Source: Microbacterium sp. zg-Y1090 | GTDB lineage: Bacteria; Actinomycetota; Actinomycetes; Actinomycetales; Microbacteriaceae | Reading direction: 5' to 3' | Assembly: GCF_030246945.1 (NCBI RefSeq) | Contig: NZ_CP126742.1 | Span: 2,480,001 to 2,544,000, forward strand | Length of the DNA: 64,000 nt | Shown: positions 35,454 through 44,015 of the stretch, piece after piece | Position numbering within the stretch: the first letter of the stretch is position 1 | Layout: every line of letters begins with the position of its first letter | Made by a program: the position numbers and the translations under genes | Notes under the pieces: model-generated | Seen by the model: only the letters and a program-made list of their open reading frames with translations | Told to the model about the DNA's origin: nothing | Databases searched by the model: none

Positions 35454-36524
35454 ATGACCGCGACACATCGCGAACGCGAGGCCATGGCCCGCGCGCTGTC
35501 GCTGGCCGCGCGCGGTCCCCGCGGGGTGAACCCGCAGGTGGGCGCCGTCCTGCTCTCCCCCGGCGGCGACGTTCTCTCCGAAGGCTGGCACCACGGCGCG
35601 GGTACCGCGCACGCCGAGGTGGAGGCCCTGCGCGCGCTCGCGCCGGGAGCCGCCCGCGGCGCCACCGCGGTGGTCACCCTCGAGCCCTGCAACCACACCG
35701 GTCGCACCGGCCCGTGCAGCGAGGCGCTCATCGAGGCCGGCATCGCCCGGGTCGTGTACGCCGTCGACGACCCCGGCGAGCGCTCCTCGGGAGGGGCCGA
35801 GCGACTGCGGGCCGCCGGGGTGGAGGTCGTTCCCGGCGTGCTCGCCGACGAGGGACGCGCCCTGCTGGACTCGTGGCTGACCGTGCAGCGGCTCGGCCGC
35901 CCCCACGTGACGGTGAAGTGGGCGCAGTCACTCGACGGCCGCGCCGCTGCCGCGGACGGCACGAGCCAGTGGATCACCGGTCCCGCCGCCCGTGCCGATG
36001 TGCACCGTCGCCGGTCGGAAGCGGATGCCATCGTGGTCGGCACCGGCACGCTGCTGGCCGACGACCCCGCCCTCACCGCCCGGCGCGACGACGGCACCCT
36101 GTACGACGCGCAGCCGATGCCGGTCGTGCTCGGGCGCCGCGACGTGCCGGCATCCGCCGCCGTCACCCGCCACCCCCGCCCGCTGCTGCAGCACGGCGGC
36201 GGCACCTTGTTCGACGAGCACGGCGACGTCGCCGGATCCCTGCTGCACGATCTGCGCGAGCGCGGCGTGCACCGCGTCTTCGTCGAAGGCGGCCCGACCG
36301 TGGCCGGCGCCTTCCTGCGCGCGGGCCTCGCAGACGAGATCCTCGTCTACCTCGCCCCCACCCTGCTCGGCGGCCCCGTGTCGGCCGTGGGCGATGTCGG
36401 GGTGACGACCATCGACGAGCAGCTGCGCCTGCGCGTGGCATCCGTCGAACGACTCGGCGACGATCTGCTGATCGTCGCGACAGCCCGCCATGAGCGGGAC
36501 GCACGACAGGAAGGAACCGCCTGA
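35454..36524 (+). CDS. ribD: bifunctional riboflavin biosynthesis deaminase/reductase
   Basis: A 356-residue RibD. The N-terminal deaminase has HAEVEAL (zinc His and catalytic Glu, near residue 50) and PCNHTGRTGPC (two zinc Cys). The C-terminal reductase begins PHVTVKWAQSLDGRAA, with VGTGTLLADDPALTAR and FVEGGPTVAGAFL. It converts the product of GTP cyclohydrolase II to 5-amino-6-ribitylamino-uracil phosphate in two steps. The start at 35454 follows GGAGGACGAGGG; earlier in-frame codons lie in the riboswitch. It overlaps ribE by one base (TGATG). Confidence 0.95.
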   Translation: MTATHREREAMARALSLAARGPRGVNPQVGAVLLSPGGDVLSEGWHHGAGTAHAEVEALRALAPGAARGATAVVTLEPCNHTGRTGPCSEALIEAGIARVVYAVDDPGERSSGGAERLRAAGVEVVPGVLADEGRALLDSWLTVQRLGRPHVTVKWAQSLDGRAAAADGTSQWITGPAARADVHRRRSEADAIVVGTGTLLADDPALTARRDDGTLYDAQPMPVVLGRRDVPASAAVTRHPRPLLQHGGGTLFDEHGDVAGSLLHDLRERGVHRVFVEGGPTVAGAFLRAGLADEILVYLAPTLLGGPVSAVGDVGVTTIDEQLRLRVASVERLGDDLLIVATARHERDARQEGTA

Positions 36525-37168
36525 TGTTCACCGGGATCGTGGAGGAGCAGGGCGAGATCACCGCCATCGAGCCGTCCGGCGACGGCGTGCGACTGACCGT
36601 GCGCGCCCCGCTGGCGGTGTCGGATGCCGGGCACGGCGACTCCATCTCGATCAGCGGTGTGTGCCTGACGGTCGTCGACCGCGCGAGCGATGTGTTCACC
36701 GCCGACGTCATGAAGCAGACGCTCGACATGTCGACCCTCGGCGGGCTCGGCACCGGCACGCGCGTGAACGTCGAGCGGGCGATGGCCGCTCACGGCCGTC
36801 TGGGAGGCCACATCGTGCAGGGTCACATCGACGGCACCGGCGAGGTGCTCGAGGTGCGCCCCGGCGACCAGTGGCGGGTGCTGCGGATCTCCCTCGACCC
36901 CGCTCACGCGCCCCTCGTCGTGGACAAGGGCTCCATCGCCGTCGACGGCGTGTCGCTGACCGTCAGCGCCGTGAGCCCCGCCGACGCCGCGGAGGCGTGG
37001 TTCGAGGTGTCGCTCATCCCCGAGACGCTCACCGCCACGACGCTCGGCGCCCTCTCCCCCGGCGACCGCGTGAACCTCGAGACCGACATTCTGGCGCGCC
37101 ACGTGCAGCGCCTGCTCGCATTCCCCCCGACCGCCCCGGCGGTCCCGAACGAAGGAGGCTCGCGATGA
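36524..37168 (+). CDS. ribE: riboflavin synthase
   Basis: A 214-residue riboflavin synthase alpha chain, dismutating two 6,7-dimethyl-8-ribityllumazine molecules to riboflavin. The N-terminal MFTGIVEE is the family hallmark. Two homologous lumazine-binding repeats are visible, each with GVCLTV or GVSLTV and a downstream ALSPGDRVNLE-like block. It overlaps ribD by one base and ribBA by four, all under the FMN riboswitch. Confidence 0.95.
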   Translation: MFTGIVEEQGEITAIEPSGDGVRLTVRAPLAVSDAGHGDSISISGVCLTVVDRASDVFTADVMKQTLDMSTLGGLGTGTRVNVERAMAAHGRLGGHIVQGHIDGTGEVLEVRPGDQWRVLRISLDPAHAPLVVDKGSIAVDGVSLTVSAVSPADAAEAWFEVSLIPETLTATTLGALSPGDRVNLETDILARHVQRLLAFPPTAPAVPNEGGSR

Positions 37169-38439
37169 GCCTTTCCACCATCCCCGAGGCCCTCGAGGCG
37201 CTGCGCGCCGGGCGCCCGGTCATCGTCGCCGACGATGAGAACCGCGAGAACGAAGGCGACGTCGTCATCTCGGCACAGCTCGCCACCCCCGAGTGGATCG
37301 CCTGGACGGTCCGCCACTCCAGCGGCTTCATCTGCGCCCCCATGCCCGCCGAATGGGCCGACCGGCTCGATCTGCCGCCCATGGTCGAGGTCAACGAAGA
37401 CGCCCGCGGCACCGCGTACACGGTGAGTGTCGACGCCGCTGAGAACGTCACCACGGGCATCAGCGCCGCCGACCGCTCGCACACCCTCAATGTGCTGGCC
37501 GACCCCCGGTCCACTCCGTCGAGCGTGATCCGTCCCGGCCACATCCTGCCGCTGCGCGCGGTGGAGGGCGGCGTGCGTGAGCGCGGCGGCCACACCGAGG
37601 CCTCCGTCGACCTCATGCGCCTGGCGGGCCTCGAGCCCGTGGCCGCGATCTGCGAACTCGTCGCCGACGACGGATCGATGATGCGCCTGCCCGCGCTGAT
37701 GGAGCTCGGCGAGCGCGACGGGCTGCACGTCATCACGATCGAGCAGCTCGTGGCCTACCTCGACGAGCACGAGCCGCAGGGCCCCGGCGACTCCGGGCCG
37801 CAGCGGCGGCGGGTGAGCCTTCGCGCGGAGGCCAAGCTGCCCACCGCCCACGGCACCTTCCGGGTGCTGGCCTACAAGGACCGCGTCACCGGCACGGACC
37901 ACCTCGCCATCGTCTCGGGCGATCTCACCGGGGACGCACCGCTGGTGCGCGTGCATTCCGAGTGCCTCACCGGCGAGGCGTTCGGGTCGCTCAAGTGCGA
38001 GTGCGGTCCGCAGCTGGATGCCGCGCTCGACGCGATCTCGGTCGCCGGGGGCGTCGTGGTGTACATGCGGGGCCATGAGGGTCGCGGCATCGGCCTGATC
38101 AACAAGCTGCGCGCGTACAGCCTGCAGGAGAACGGGCTGGACACCGTCGACGCCAACCTCGCGCTCGGCCTTCCCGCCGATGCGCGCGACTACGCCGCCG
38201 CGGCCGGCATCCTCGCCGATCTCGGCGTGGACGAGCTGCGTCTGCTGACCAACAACACCGACAAGGTGGCGCAGCTGCGCGCCCTCGGCCTCGACGTCGT
38301 CGAGCAGGTCCCCCTGCTCGTGGGCGTGGGCCCCAACAACCACCAGTACCTGGTGACGAAGGCCGAGCGTATGGGCCACATCATCGCCAGCGACGATCTC
38401 GACGGCGCGCTCGCGCGCACGAAGGAGGCCAGCGCATGA
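37165..38439 (+). CDS. ribBA: bifunctional DHBP synthase / GTP cyclohydrolase II
   Basis: A 424-residue fusion. The N-terminal DHBP synthase domain ([12 protein letters not shown] metal/substrate loop, HTEASVDL) makes dihydroxybutanone phosphate from ribulose-5-phosphate. The C-terminal GTP cyclohydrolase II domain has zinc Cys in [18 protein letters not shown] and the GTP loop [12 protein letters not shown]. The junction is an acidic/Gly stretch near residue 205. The start overlaps the ribE stop (ATGA), with GAAGGAGG upstream. Confidence 0.96.
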   Translation: MSLSTIPEALEALRAGRPVIVADDENRENEGDVVISAQLATPEWIAWTVRHSSGFICAPMPAEWADRLDLPPMVEVNEDARGTAYTVSVDAAENVTTGISAADRSHTLNVLADPRSTPSSVIRPGHILPLRAVEGGVRERGGHTEASVDLMRLAGLEPVAAICELVADDGSMMRLPALMELGERDGLHVITIEQLVAYLDEHEPQGPGDSGPQRRRVSLRAEAKLPTAHGTFRVLAYKDRVTGTDHLAIVSGDLTGDAPLVRVHSECLTGEAFGSLKCECGPQLDAALDAISVAGGVVVYMRGHEGRGIGLINKLRAYSLQENGLDTVDANLALGLPADARDYAAAAGILADLGVDELRLLTNNTDKVAQLRALGLDVVEQVPLLVGVGPNNHQYLVTKAERMGHIIASDDLDGALARTKEASA

Positions 38440-38912
38440 GCGGCACCGGTTCCCCCGAGCAGCACACCCCCGTCGACGGCAGCGGCCTGCGCGTCGTCGT
38501 CATCGCCGGCACCTGGCACGACGTCATCACCGACGGCCTCATCGCCGGCGCCCGGCGCGCCCTCGACGCCTCGGGCGCGCAGTGGTCGCTGGTGCGCGTG
38601 CCCGGCTCGTTCGAGCTGCCGGTGGCGGCGAAGACGGCGCTGGATGCCGGGGCCGACGCCGTCGTCGCGCTCGGTGTCATCATCCGCGGCGGCACGCCGC
38701 ACTTCGAGTACGTCTCGGCGGCCGCGACCGACGGGCTCACCCGCGTCGCGCTGGACACCGGCAAGCCGGTCGGCTTCGGGGTGCTCACCCTCGACGACGA
38801 GCAGCAGGGCCTGGACCGCGCGGGCCTGGAGGGGTCCCAGGAGGACAAGGGCGCGGAGGCGGCGGACGCCGCCCTGCGCACGGCGCTCGTGCTGCGTGGG
38901 CTGCGCGGCTGA
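38436..38912 (+). CDS. ribH: 6,7-dimethyl-8-ribityllumazine synthase
   Basis: A 158-residue lumazine synthase that condenses the pyrimidine and DHBP intermediates; the family assembles into pentamers or capsids. Active-site blocks: [28 protein letters not shown] with the catalytic His, and [15 protein letters not shown]. It overlaps ribBA by four bases and is the last gene of the riboflavin operon. Confidence 0.95.
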   Translation: MSGTGSPEQHTPVDGSGLRVVVIAGTWHDVITDGLIAGARRALDASGAQWSLVRVPGSFELPVAAKTALDAGADAVVALGVIIRGGTPHFEYVSAAATDGLTRVALDTGKPVGFGVLTLDDEQQGLDRAGLEGSQEDKGAEAADAALRTALVLRGLRG

Positions 38913-38947
38913 CGCCCGCCTCCCTCGGCGTCGCTGAGGGCGGGGTC

Positions 38948-38953
38948 TACACT
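38948..38953 (+). promoter_or_regulatory. -10 of leaderless promoter for membrane protein
   Basis: TACACT followed by seven bases and ATG 38961. Confidence 0.6.
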
Positions 38954-38960
38954 GTCGGCC

Positions 38961-39314
38961 ATGGAGATCCTGCGGCACGTCGTCCTCCTCATCCACATCA
39001 CCGGTTTCGCGCTGCTCTTCGGCGCCTGGGCGGTAGAGGCCTTCGGCGGAAGGCGCCGGTTCACCCGCATCATGAACGTCGGGATGACCCTCGCGTTCAT
39101 CGCGGGACTGATCCTCGCCGCGCCCTGGGGCATCGACCACGAGCTGAACTACACCAAGCTCGCCGTCAAGCTCGTCGTGCTGCTCATCATCGGTGCGGTG
39201 ATGGGGATCGGCGGCGCCCGCCAGCGCAAGACCGGCGGCGTGCCGACCGCGATGTTCTGGTCGGTGGGCGTTCTCACGCTGCTCAACGCGGGCATCGCCG
39301 TCATCTGGCGCTGA
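38961..39314 (+). CDS. small four-helix membrane protein of unknown function
   Basis: A 117-residue protein with four hydrophobic segments: VVLLIHITGFALLFGAWAVE, MTLAFIAGLILAAPWG, LAVKLVVLLIIGAVMGIGG and MFWSVGVLTLLNAGIAVIW. A His in the first helix (LLIHITGF) and conserved-looking charged loops recall the DUF2269/SirB-like membrane proteins, but I cannot assign a family firmly. It has its own leaderless promoter and so is probably not part of the rib operon, although it lies 48 bp downstream. Function unknown. Confidence 0.75.
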   Translation: MEILRHVVLLIHITGFALLFGAWAVEAFGGRRRFTRIMNVGMTLAFIAGLILAAPWGIDHELNYTKLAVKLVVLLIIGAVMGIGGARQRKTGGVPTAMFWSVGVLTLLNAGIAVIWR

Positions 39315-39498
39315 TCCCGCGCCGATCCCGGAAGGATTCCGACAGGGGCTTAGGATGAACAACCGTGCGGCCGCGACAACGCGGGCGCGCCCGGTGATTC
39401 AGCGCTGAGACGCCCGCCGCACCACCCTGCTCCGGACGCCTGCCACCGGACCGTCCCACCCGGACGGGCCCACCATTTGTCGACAGGTATCCTCCTCC

Positions 39499-40944
39499 AT
39501 GTCCTCAGCACCCGCGGCATCCACCGCTCCCGCCAATCCCCGGTCGCGCGTCATCACCGCGAGCCTGGTCGGCACGACGATCGAGTTCTACGACTTCTAC
39601 GTCTACGCGACCGCCGCCGTCCTGGTCTTCCCCATCCTCTTCTTCCCCACCGGCGACGAGACCACGGCCCTGCTGTCGTCGTTCGCCGTGTTCGGCGCTG
39701 CCATGGTCGCCCGCCCCATCGGCGCGGTCGTGTTCGGCCACTTCGGCGACCGGTTCGGCCGCAAGGCCACCCTCGTCGGCTCGCTGCTGACCATGGGCAT
39801 CGCGACCTTCCTCATCGGTCTGCTGCCGACCTATGACGACATCGGCTGGTGGGCGGCGCTGCTGCTGCTGACGTTGCGCCTCGCACAGGGCTTCGCGCTG
39901 GGCGGCGAGTGGTCCGGCGCGGCGCTCGTGGCCACCGAGAACGCCCCGAAGGGCAAGCGCGCCTGGTACGGCACCTTCCCGCAGCTCGGCGCCCCCATCG
40001 GATTCATCATCGCCAACGGCGTCTTCCTCATCATCAACTTCGCACTCCCCCACCCCGACGGCCCCGCCCAGCGCTCTGCGGACTTCCTGGAGTGGGGCTG
40101 GCGCGTGCCGTTCCTCTTCTCCGCGGTGATGGTCATCGTCGGCCTCTGGGTGCGACTGAAGCTGGTCGAGTCCGAGACCTTCGCGAAGGCGGAGAAGACC
40201 GGTGCGATCCGCAGGTTCCCGCTCGGCGAGGTCGTCCGCCGCCACTGGCGGCCGCTCATCCTCGGCACGTTCATCATGCTGGCGACCTACGTGCTGTTCT
40301 ACCTGATGACGAGCTTCACCCTGTCCTACGGCACGAAGCCGGGGCTCGAGGCCGCCGAGCAGGCCGCCCTCGACAACGGTCTGGCGTTCGACGCGGCCGC
40401 CTACGTGCCCGGGCTCGGGTTCGGATACACCGACTTCGTGATCATGCAGATCATCGGCGTGGTGTTCTTCGGCATCTTCACGCTGCTGTCCGGACCCGTC
40501 GCCGACAGCATCGGACGTCGCAAGCTGCTGCTGTGGGTCACCGCCGCCATCGCGGTGTTCGGTCTGCTGTTCAACGTCTTCCTGCTCCCGCACGCCGATC
40601 CGATGTTCACCGGCGCCCTCACGCAGGCCTTCCTGATCTTCGGGTTCATGCTGATGGGCGTGACGTTCGGCCCGATGGGCGCCGTGCTGCCGGAGCTGTT
40701 CCCGACGAACGTGCGCTACACCGGCTCGGCGATCTCGTACAACGTCTCGTCCATCCTGGGCGCGGCGCTCGCGCCGCTGGTGGCGGTGGCGCTGTGGGCA
40801 GCGGCCGACGGCCAGCCGTGGCTGGTCGGTGTCTATCTCACCGGCTCGGCGGTGCTGACCTTCATCGCCCTGATGCTCTCCAAGGAGACCAAGGACGTCG
40901 ACTACGAGACCAACATCGGTCTCGGCGTCACCGGTTCGCTCTGA
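39499..40944 (+). CDS. MFS transporter, metabolite:H+ symporter (MHS) family
   Basis: A 481-residue twelve-helix transporter. The MHS hallmarks are the opening VGTTIEFYDFYVYATAA, the loop GHFGDRFGRKATL between helices 2 and 3, and RLAQGFALGGEWSGAAL in helix 4. Relatives carry shikimate, alpha-ketoglutarate, proline-betaine or other small organic acids with protons. TATCCT lies five bases before the ATG, so its message may also be leaderless or nearly so. A strong bidirectional terminator follows. The substrate is unknown and neighbours do not help. Confidence 0.9.
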   Translation: MSSAPAASTAPANPRSRVITASLVGTTIEFYDFYVYATAAVLVFPILFFPTGDETTALLSSFAVFGAAMVARPIGAVVFGHFGDRFGRKATLVGSLLTMGIATFLIGLLPTYDDIGWWAALLLLTLRLAQGFALGGEWSGAALVATENAPKGKRAWYGTFPQLGAPIGFIIANGVFLIINFALPHPDGPAQRSADFLEWGWRVPFLFSAVMVIVGLWVRLKLVESETFAKAEKTGAIRRFPLGEVVRRHWRPLILGTFIMLATYVLFYLMTSFTLSYGTKPGLEAAEQAALDNGLAFDAAAYVPGLGFGYTDFVIMQIIGVVFFGIFTLLSGPVADSIGRRKLLLWVTAAIAVFGLLFNVFLLPHADPMFTGALTQAFLIFGFMLMGVTFGPMGAVLPELFPTNVRYTGSAISYNVSSILGAALAPLVAVALWAAADGQPWLVGVYLTGSAVLTFIALMLSKETKDVDYETNIGLGVTGSL

Positions 40945-40957
40945 CGCGACCGACAGC

Positions 40958-40999
40958 ACGGCGGATGCCGCGGGGCCGAGGCTCCGCGGCATCCGCCGT
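40958..40999. terminator. bidirectional terminator
   Basis: A perfect 16-bp stem (40958-40973 with 40984-40999) and 10-nt loop between the convergent MFS and ABC-2 permease genes. The arms contain GCGGATGCC and GGCATCCGC as an inverted pair. Confidence 0.8.
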
Positions 41000-41026
41000 T
41001 CTGCGTTCCGAAGCGTGCGACCGACG

Positions 41027-41878
41027 TCAGTCGAGGAACAGCGCACGCAGGCGCTTGGTGGTGAACACCAGCCCGACGACGATCATCACGACGTAGTAGA
41101 GGATGTGCCAGCCCATGTCGGGGCTCATCGCGCCGGTCGTGAACCCGCGGATCATCTCCACTCCGTGCCAGAGCGGGAACGCCATCACGATCCACTGGAC
41201 GACCTCGGGGTACACCGTGATGGGGTACAGGGTCGACGAGAACAGGAACATCGGCAGCAGCACGAAATTGATCCAGTCCATGTGCTGGAACGTCTTCATG
41301 TAGCTGGTGACGGCCATGCCGAGGCTGGCGAACCCGAAGGCGATCAGCAGAACCGCGGGGATGGCGAGGATCGCCGTGGGGGCGAGGTTCAATCCCAGGA
41401 TCTGCATGATGATGAGGAACCCGGTGGCGTAGAGGAGGCCCCGCAGCAGCGCGTAGAGCATCTCGCCGAGGGCGACGTCCAGCGGGCCCAGTGACGTCGA
41501 CAGCATCCCCTCGTAGAGCTTGCCGTAGTTGAGCTTGAAGAAGACGTTCCAGGTGGAGTCGTACACCGCGCCGTTCATCGCCGACACCGCCAGCAGCGCC
41601 GGCGCGATGAACGCCGCGTACGACACCGCCACGCCGGCGCTGGTCTGCACGTCGCCGATGAGCGCCCCGAGCCCGATGCCCATCGAGGCCAGGTAGAACA
41701 CCGGCTCGAAGAAGCCGGAGAACACCACGACCCAGCTGGACGAGCGCGCGGCGAGCAGCCCCCGCTGCACGACGGCCCAGGGGTTGCCCGCCCACAGCGC
41801 CCGCACCCCGCCGCGGCGCGCGACGGCCTCGGGCGGTCCGGCGGGCGGTTGCGGCCCCGTGGCGTATGTCGCGCTCAC
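41027..41878 (-). CDS. ABC-2 type exporter permease B
   Basis: A 283-residue six-helix permease of the ABC-2 family (DrrB/NodJ-like). Family blocks are STWNVFFKLNYGKLYEGMLST and LFSSTLYPITVYPEVVQWIVMAFPLWHGVEMIRG near the C-terminus. The start is GTG at 41878, overlapping the upstream permease stop (GTGA). With its neighbours it forms a heterodimeric drug, lipid or glycan exporter. Confidence 0.88.
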   Translation of the reverse strand: MSATYATGPQPPAGPPEAVARRGGVRALWAGNPWAVVQRGLLAARSSSWVVVFSGFFEPVFYLASMGIGLGALIGDVQTSAGVAVSYAAFIAPALLAVSAMNGAVYDSTWNVFFKLNYGKLYEGMLSTSLGPLDVALGEMLYALLRGLLYATGFLIIMQILGLNLAPTAILAIPAVLLIAFGFASLGMAVTSYMKTFQHMDWINFVLLPMFLFSSTLYPITVYPEVVQWIVMAFPLWHGVEMIRGFTTGAMSPDMGWHILYYVVMIVVGLVFTTKRLRALFLD

Positions 41879-42756
41879 TTGGCGAGCCTCCGTTCGAAGA
41901 AGTGACGACCGAGCAGCCAGCCCGCGATGGCCAGCACGAGCAGGTAGCCGACGTGCACCGCGAGCATCGGCGGCAGCCCGTCGCCGTAGGTCGCCGCCCG
42001 CCCGAGCTCGGTGGCGTGCCACAGGGGCGAGATCCAGCCGATCCACTGCAGCCATCCCGGCAGCTCCGAGAGCGGATAGAAGGTGCCGGAGAAGAGGAAC
42101 ATCGGCATGAAGATGAACCGCTGCACCAGCGCGAACTGTCCCTTGTCGTCTTCGATCGATGCCGCGTAGGCCATGATCGGGATGCCGAAGGCGAGCCCGG
42201 CGGCGAGGCCCGCCAAGATCGACAGCCATCCGGTCGCCGGGTCGGGGACGGCACCGAAGAGCCACAGGAACAGGTAGTACAGGACGACCGTCACGACCAT
42301 GCGCGCGGCGGCGCCGGCGACCACTCCCCCGGCGATCTGGGCCGAAGACAGCGGCGAGGCGCTGAAGCCGTAGAAGTACCGGCGCCACTTGAACCCGGCC
42401 ATGACCGGGTAGGTGAACTCCTCCGATGCCACGGCGATCGCCGCCGTCATCAGCAGCGCGGGCGCGACGAAGACGAGGTAGTCCACCTCCTGCCCGCGGT
42501 CGACGACGGGCGCGTCGATGAGGGCGGCCAGACCCACGGCCATACCCAGCAGGTACAGCACAGGCTGCCCGAGGGCGCCGACGACGATCGTCCAGCCGTA
42601 GGCGCGCATCGCGCGCACCATGTGCTCGGTGACGTACCAGGCACCGCGGGCGCGGGGTTTGCGACCCCACTCCAGCGCCTCGGCGCGCATCTCGTCGAGC
42701 GACGGGTTCGCCGCCGCCGCCGTCTGCGGCGCCTGCGGGTCGTTCGCGGCCGTCAT
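41875..42756 (-). CDS. ABC-2 type exporter permease A
   Basis: A 293-residue ABC-2 permease. The first ~45 residues are cytoplasmic, followed by six hydrophobic stretches. EEFTYPVMAGFKWRRYFYGFSASPLS and LFSGTFYPLSELPGWLQWIGWISPLWHATELGR correspond to the same blocks in its partner permease. It overlaps both flanking genes by four bases, so all three genes are translated as a unit. Confidence 0.88.
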   Translation of the reverse strand: MTAANDPQAPQTAAAANPSLDEMRAEALEWGRKPRARGAWYVTEHMVRAMRAYGWTIVVGALGQPVLYLLGMAVGLAALIDAPVVDRGQEVDYLVFVAPALLMTAAIAVASEEFTYPVMAGFKWRRYFYGFSASPLSSAQIAGGVVAGAAARMVVTVVLYYLFLWLFGAVPDPATGWLSILAGLAAGLAFGIPIMAYAASIEDDKGQFALVQRFIFMPMFLFSGTFYPLSELPGWLQWIGWISPLWHATELGRAATYGDGLPPMLAVHVGYLLVLAIAGWLLGRHFFERRLAK

Positions 42757-43694
42757 TCGATCAGCGACCTTCCCGTGAGCCGCAGGAACACGTCCTCGAG
42801 CGACGAGCGCCGCACCAGACTCGTGATCGGCTCGAGGCCGGTCGCCGTGACCCGCTCCAAGGCCTGCTCGCCGTCGTGCGCGTAGATGAGGATGCGGTCG
42901 GGCAGCACCTCGACCCGCTCGCCGATGCCGTGCAGCTGCGCGGCGACCTGCTCATTGCGCGCCGAGCCGAAGCGCACCTCCAGCACCTCACGGCTGGAGT
43001 GCTCGCGGATGAGCGAGGCGGGCGTGCCCTCGGCCATGATGCGCCCCTCGTCCACGACGACGAGCCGGTCGCAGAGCTGCTCGGCCTCGTCCATGTAGTG
43101 CGTCGTCAGCACGAGCGTGGTGCCGCGCTCCTTGAGCCGGAACAGGCGGTCCCACAGCACATGGCGCGCCTGCGGGTCCAGTCCCGTCGTCGGCTCGTCC
43201 AGGAGCAGGATGCGCGGGTCGTTGATGAGGCCGCGCGCGATCGTCAGCCGGCGCTTCATCCCTCCCGAGAGCTGGTCGACCTTGCTCTTGGCCTTGTCCT
43301 GCAGCTGGGCGAACGCCAGGAGCTCGTCGGCCTTCTCCGCGCACACCCGACCGGGCAGGCCGAAGTAGCGACCGTAGATGTAGAGGTTCTCGCGGGCGTT
43401 CAGCTCGCCGTCGAGGTTGTCCTGCTGCGGCACGACTCCCAGACGCGACCGGATCTCGGGCCCGTAGCGGTCGGGGTCGAGTCCGAGGATCTGCAGGTCG
43501 CCACCGGTGCGGGTCGACACCGCCCCGATCATCTTCATCGTCGTGGACTTGCCGGCGCCGTTGGGGCCGAGCAGCCCGAAGGACTCGCCCGGCGCGACCT
43601 CGAACGACAGCCCGTCGACGGCGACGAAGTCGGGCTTGCCCTTCGCACGATAGGCCTTGACGAGGTTGCGGGCGGAGATGACCGGTTCTGGCAC
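42753..43694 (-). CDS. ABC exporter ATP-binding protein (DrrA-like)
   Basis: A 313-residue ATPase. Walker A is GPNGAGKST, the Q-loop is VPQQDNLDGEL, the signature LSGGMKRRLTIARGL, and Walker B LLLDEPTTGLDPQARH. A C-terminal DUF4162-like extension (EVLEVRFGSARNEQVAAQLHG onward) is typical of daunorubicin-resistance-type ATPases. The start is put at GTG 43694, where homology begins and a -10 lies six bases upstream; a TTG at 43742 is in frame but lacks any such signal and would enter the twin operators. Confidence 0.88.
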   Translation of the reverse strand: MPEPVISARNLVKAYRAKGKPDFVAVDGLSFEVAPGESFGLLGPNGAGKSTTMKMIGAVSTRTGGDLQILGLDPDRYGPEIRSRLGVVPQQDNLDGELNARENLYIYGRYFGLPGRVCAEKADELLAFAQLQDKAKSKVDQLSGGMKRRLTIARGLINDPRILLLDEPTTGLDPQARHVLWDRLFRLKERGTTLVLTTHYMDEAEQLCDRLVVVDEGRIMAEGTPASLIREHSSREVLEVRFGSARNEQVAAQLHGIGERVEVLPDRILIYAHDGEQALERVTATGLEPITSLVRRSSLEDVFLRLTGRSLIE

Positions 43695-43700
43695 CGCACC

Positions 43701-43706
43701 ACAGTA
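43701..43706 (-). promoter_or_regulatory. -10 of leaderless ABC-2 operon promoter
   Basis: TACTGT on the minus strand, six bases before the GTG at 43694; no Shine-Dalgarno between. Confidence 0.6.
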
Positions 43707-43737
43707 GCGCCGCGCTCCGACACCGGAGGCGAGGAAT

Positions 43738-43782
43738 GTCAACAGATGTTGACTGCGCTCCTCCCCGTCAACTATTGTTGAC
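43738..43782. promoter_or_regulatory. twin operators GTCAAC-N4-GTTGAC over a promoter
   Basis: Two identical palindromes, 43738-43753 and 43767-43782, have centres 29 bp apart. The promoter for the HTH/ABC genes is embedded in them: -35 TTGACT (43749-43754) in the first and -10 TATTGT (43773-43778) in the second, 18 bp apart. Binding would block RNA polymerase. The likely ligand is the 71-residue HTH protein encoded just downstream. Confidence 0.8.
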
Positions 43783-43799
43783 CCCCGAAGGAGGGCACC

Positions 43800-44015
43800 A
43801 TGAGCGCAGACGACATCCGCACGCTGATCGGCTCACCAGGCGAGCGGGAGCCGATCGCCGAGCTGCACCGCCTGACCGAGGTGCGCCGGGAGCTCTCCCG
43901 CGCCGAGGAGGCGCAGGTGCGCCGCGCCCGCAACCTCGGGTTCTCCTGGCAGGCGATCGCCGCAGCCCTCGGCGTCAGCAAACAAGCAGCGCACAGGAAG
44001 TACGGTCGACGATGA
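43800..44015 (+). CDS. small HTH protein, likely autoregulator
   Basis: A 71-residue basic protein. The N-terminal half is a charged helix (LHRLTEVRRELSRAEEAQVR). The C-terminal half is a helix-turn-helix, GFSWQAIAAALGVSKQAAHR, ending KYGRR. It has no effector domain, so it probably dimerises through the first helix. GAAGGAGG precedes the ATG. Its stop overlaps the ABC exporter start (ATGA). Two perfect palindromes over its own promoter make it the best candidate for a local repressor of this operon and perhaps of the divergent ABC-2 operon. Confidence 0.8.
   Translation: MSADDIRTLIGSPGEREPIAELHRLTEVRRELSRAEEAQVRRARNLGFSWQAIAAALGVSKQAAHRKYGRR

Noticed and set aside
36490..37164. Upstream extension of ribBA into the ribE region.
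   Set aside because: Out-of-frame shadow of ribE; the ATGA overlap at 37165 and GAAGGAGG fix the start.
43740..43742. TTG as start of the ABC-2 ATPase.
   Set aside because: It would put the start inside the twin operators; the GTG at 43694 has a -10 at leaderless spacing and begins the homology.
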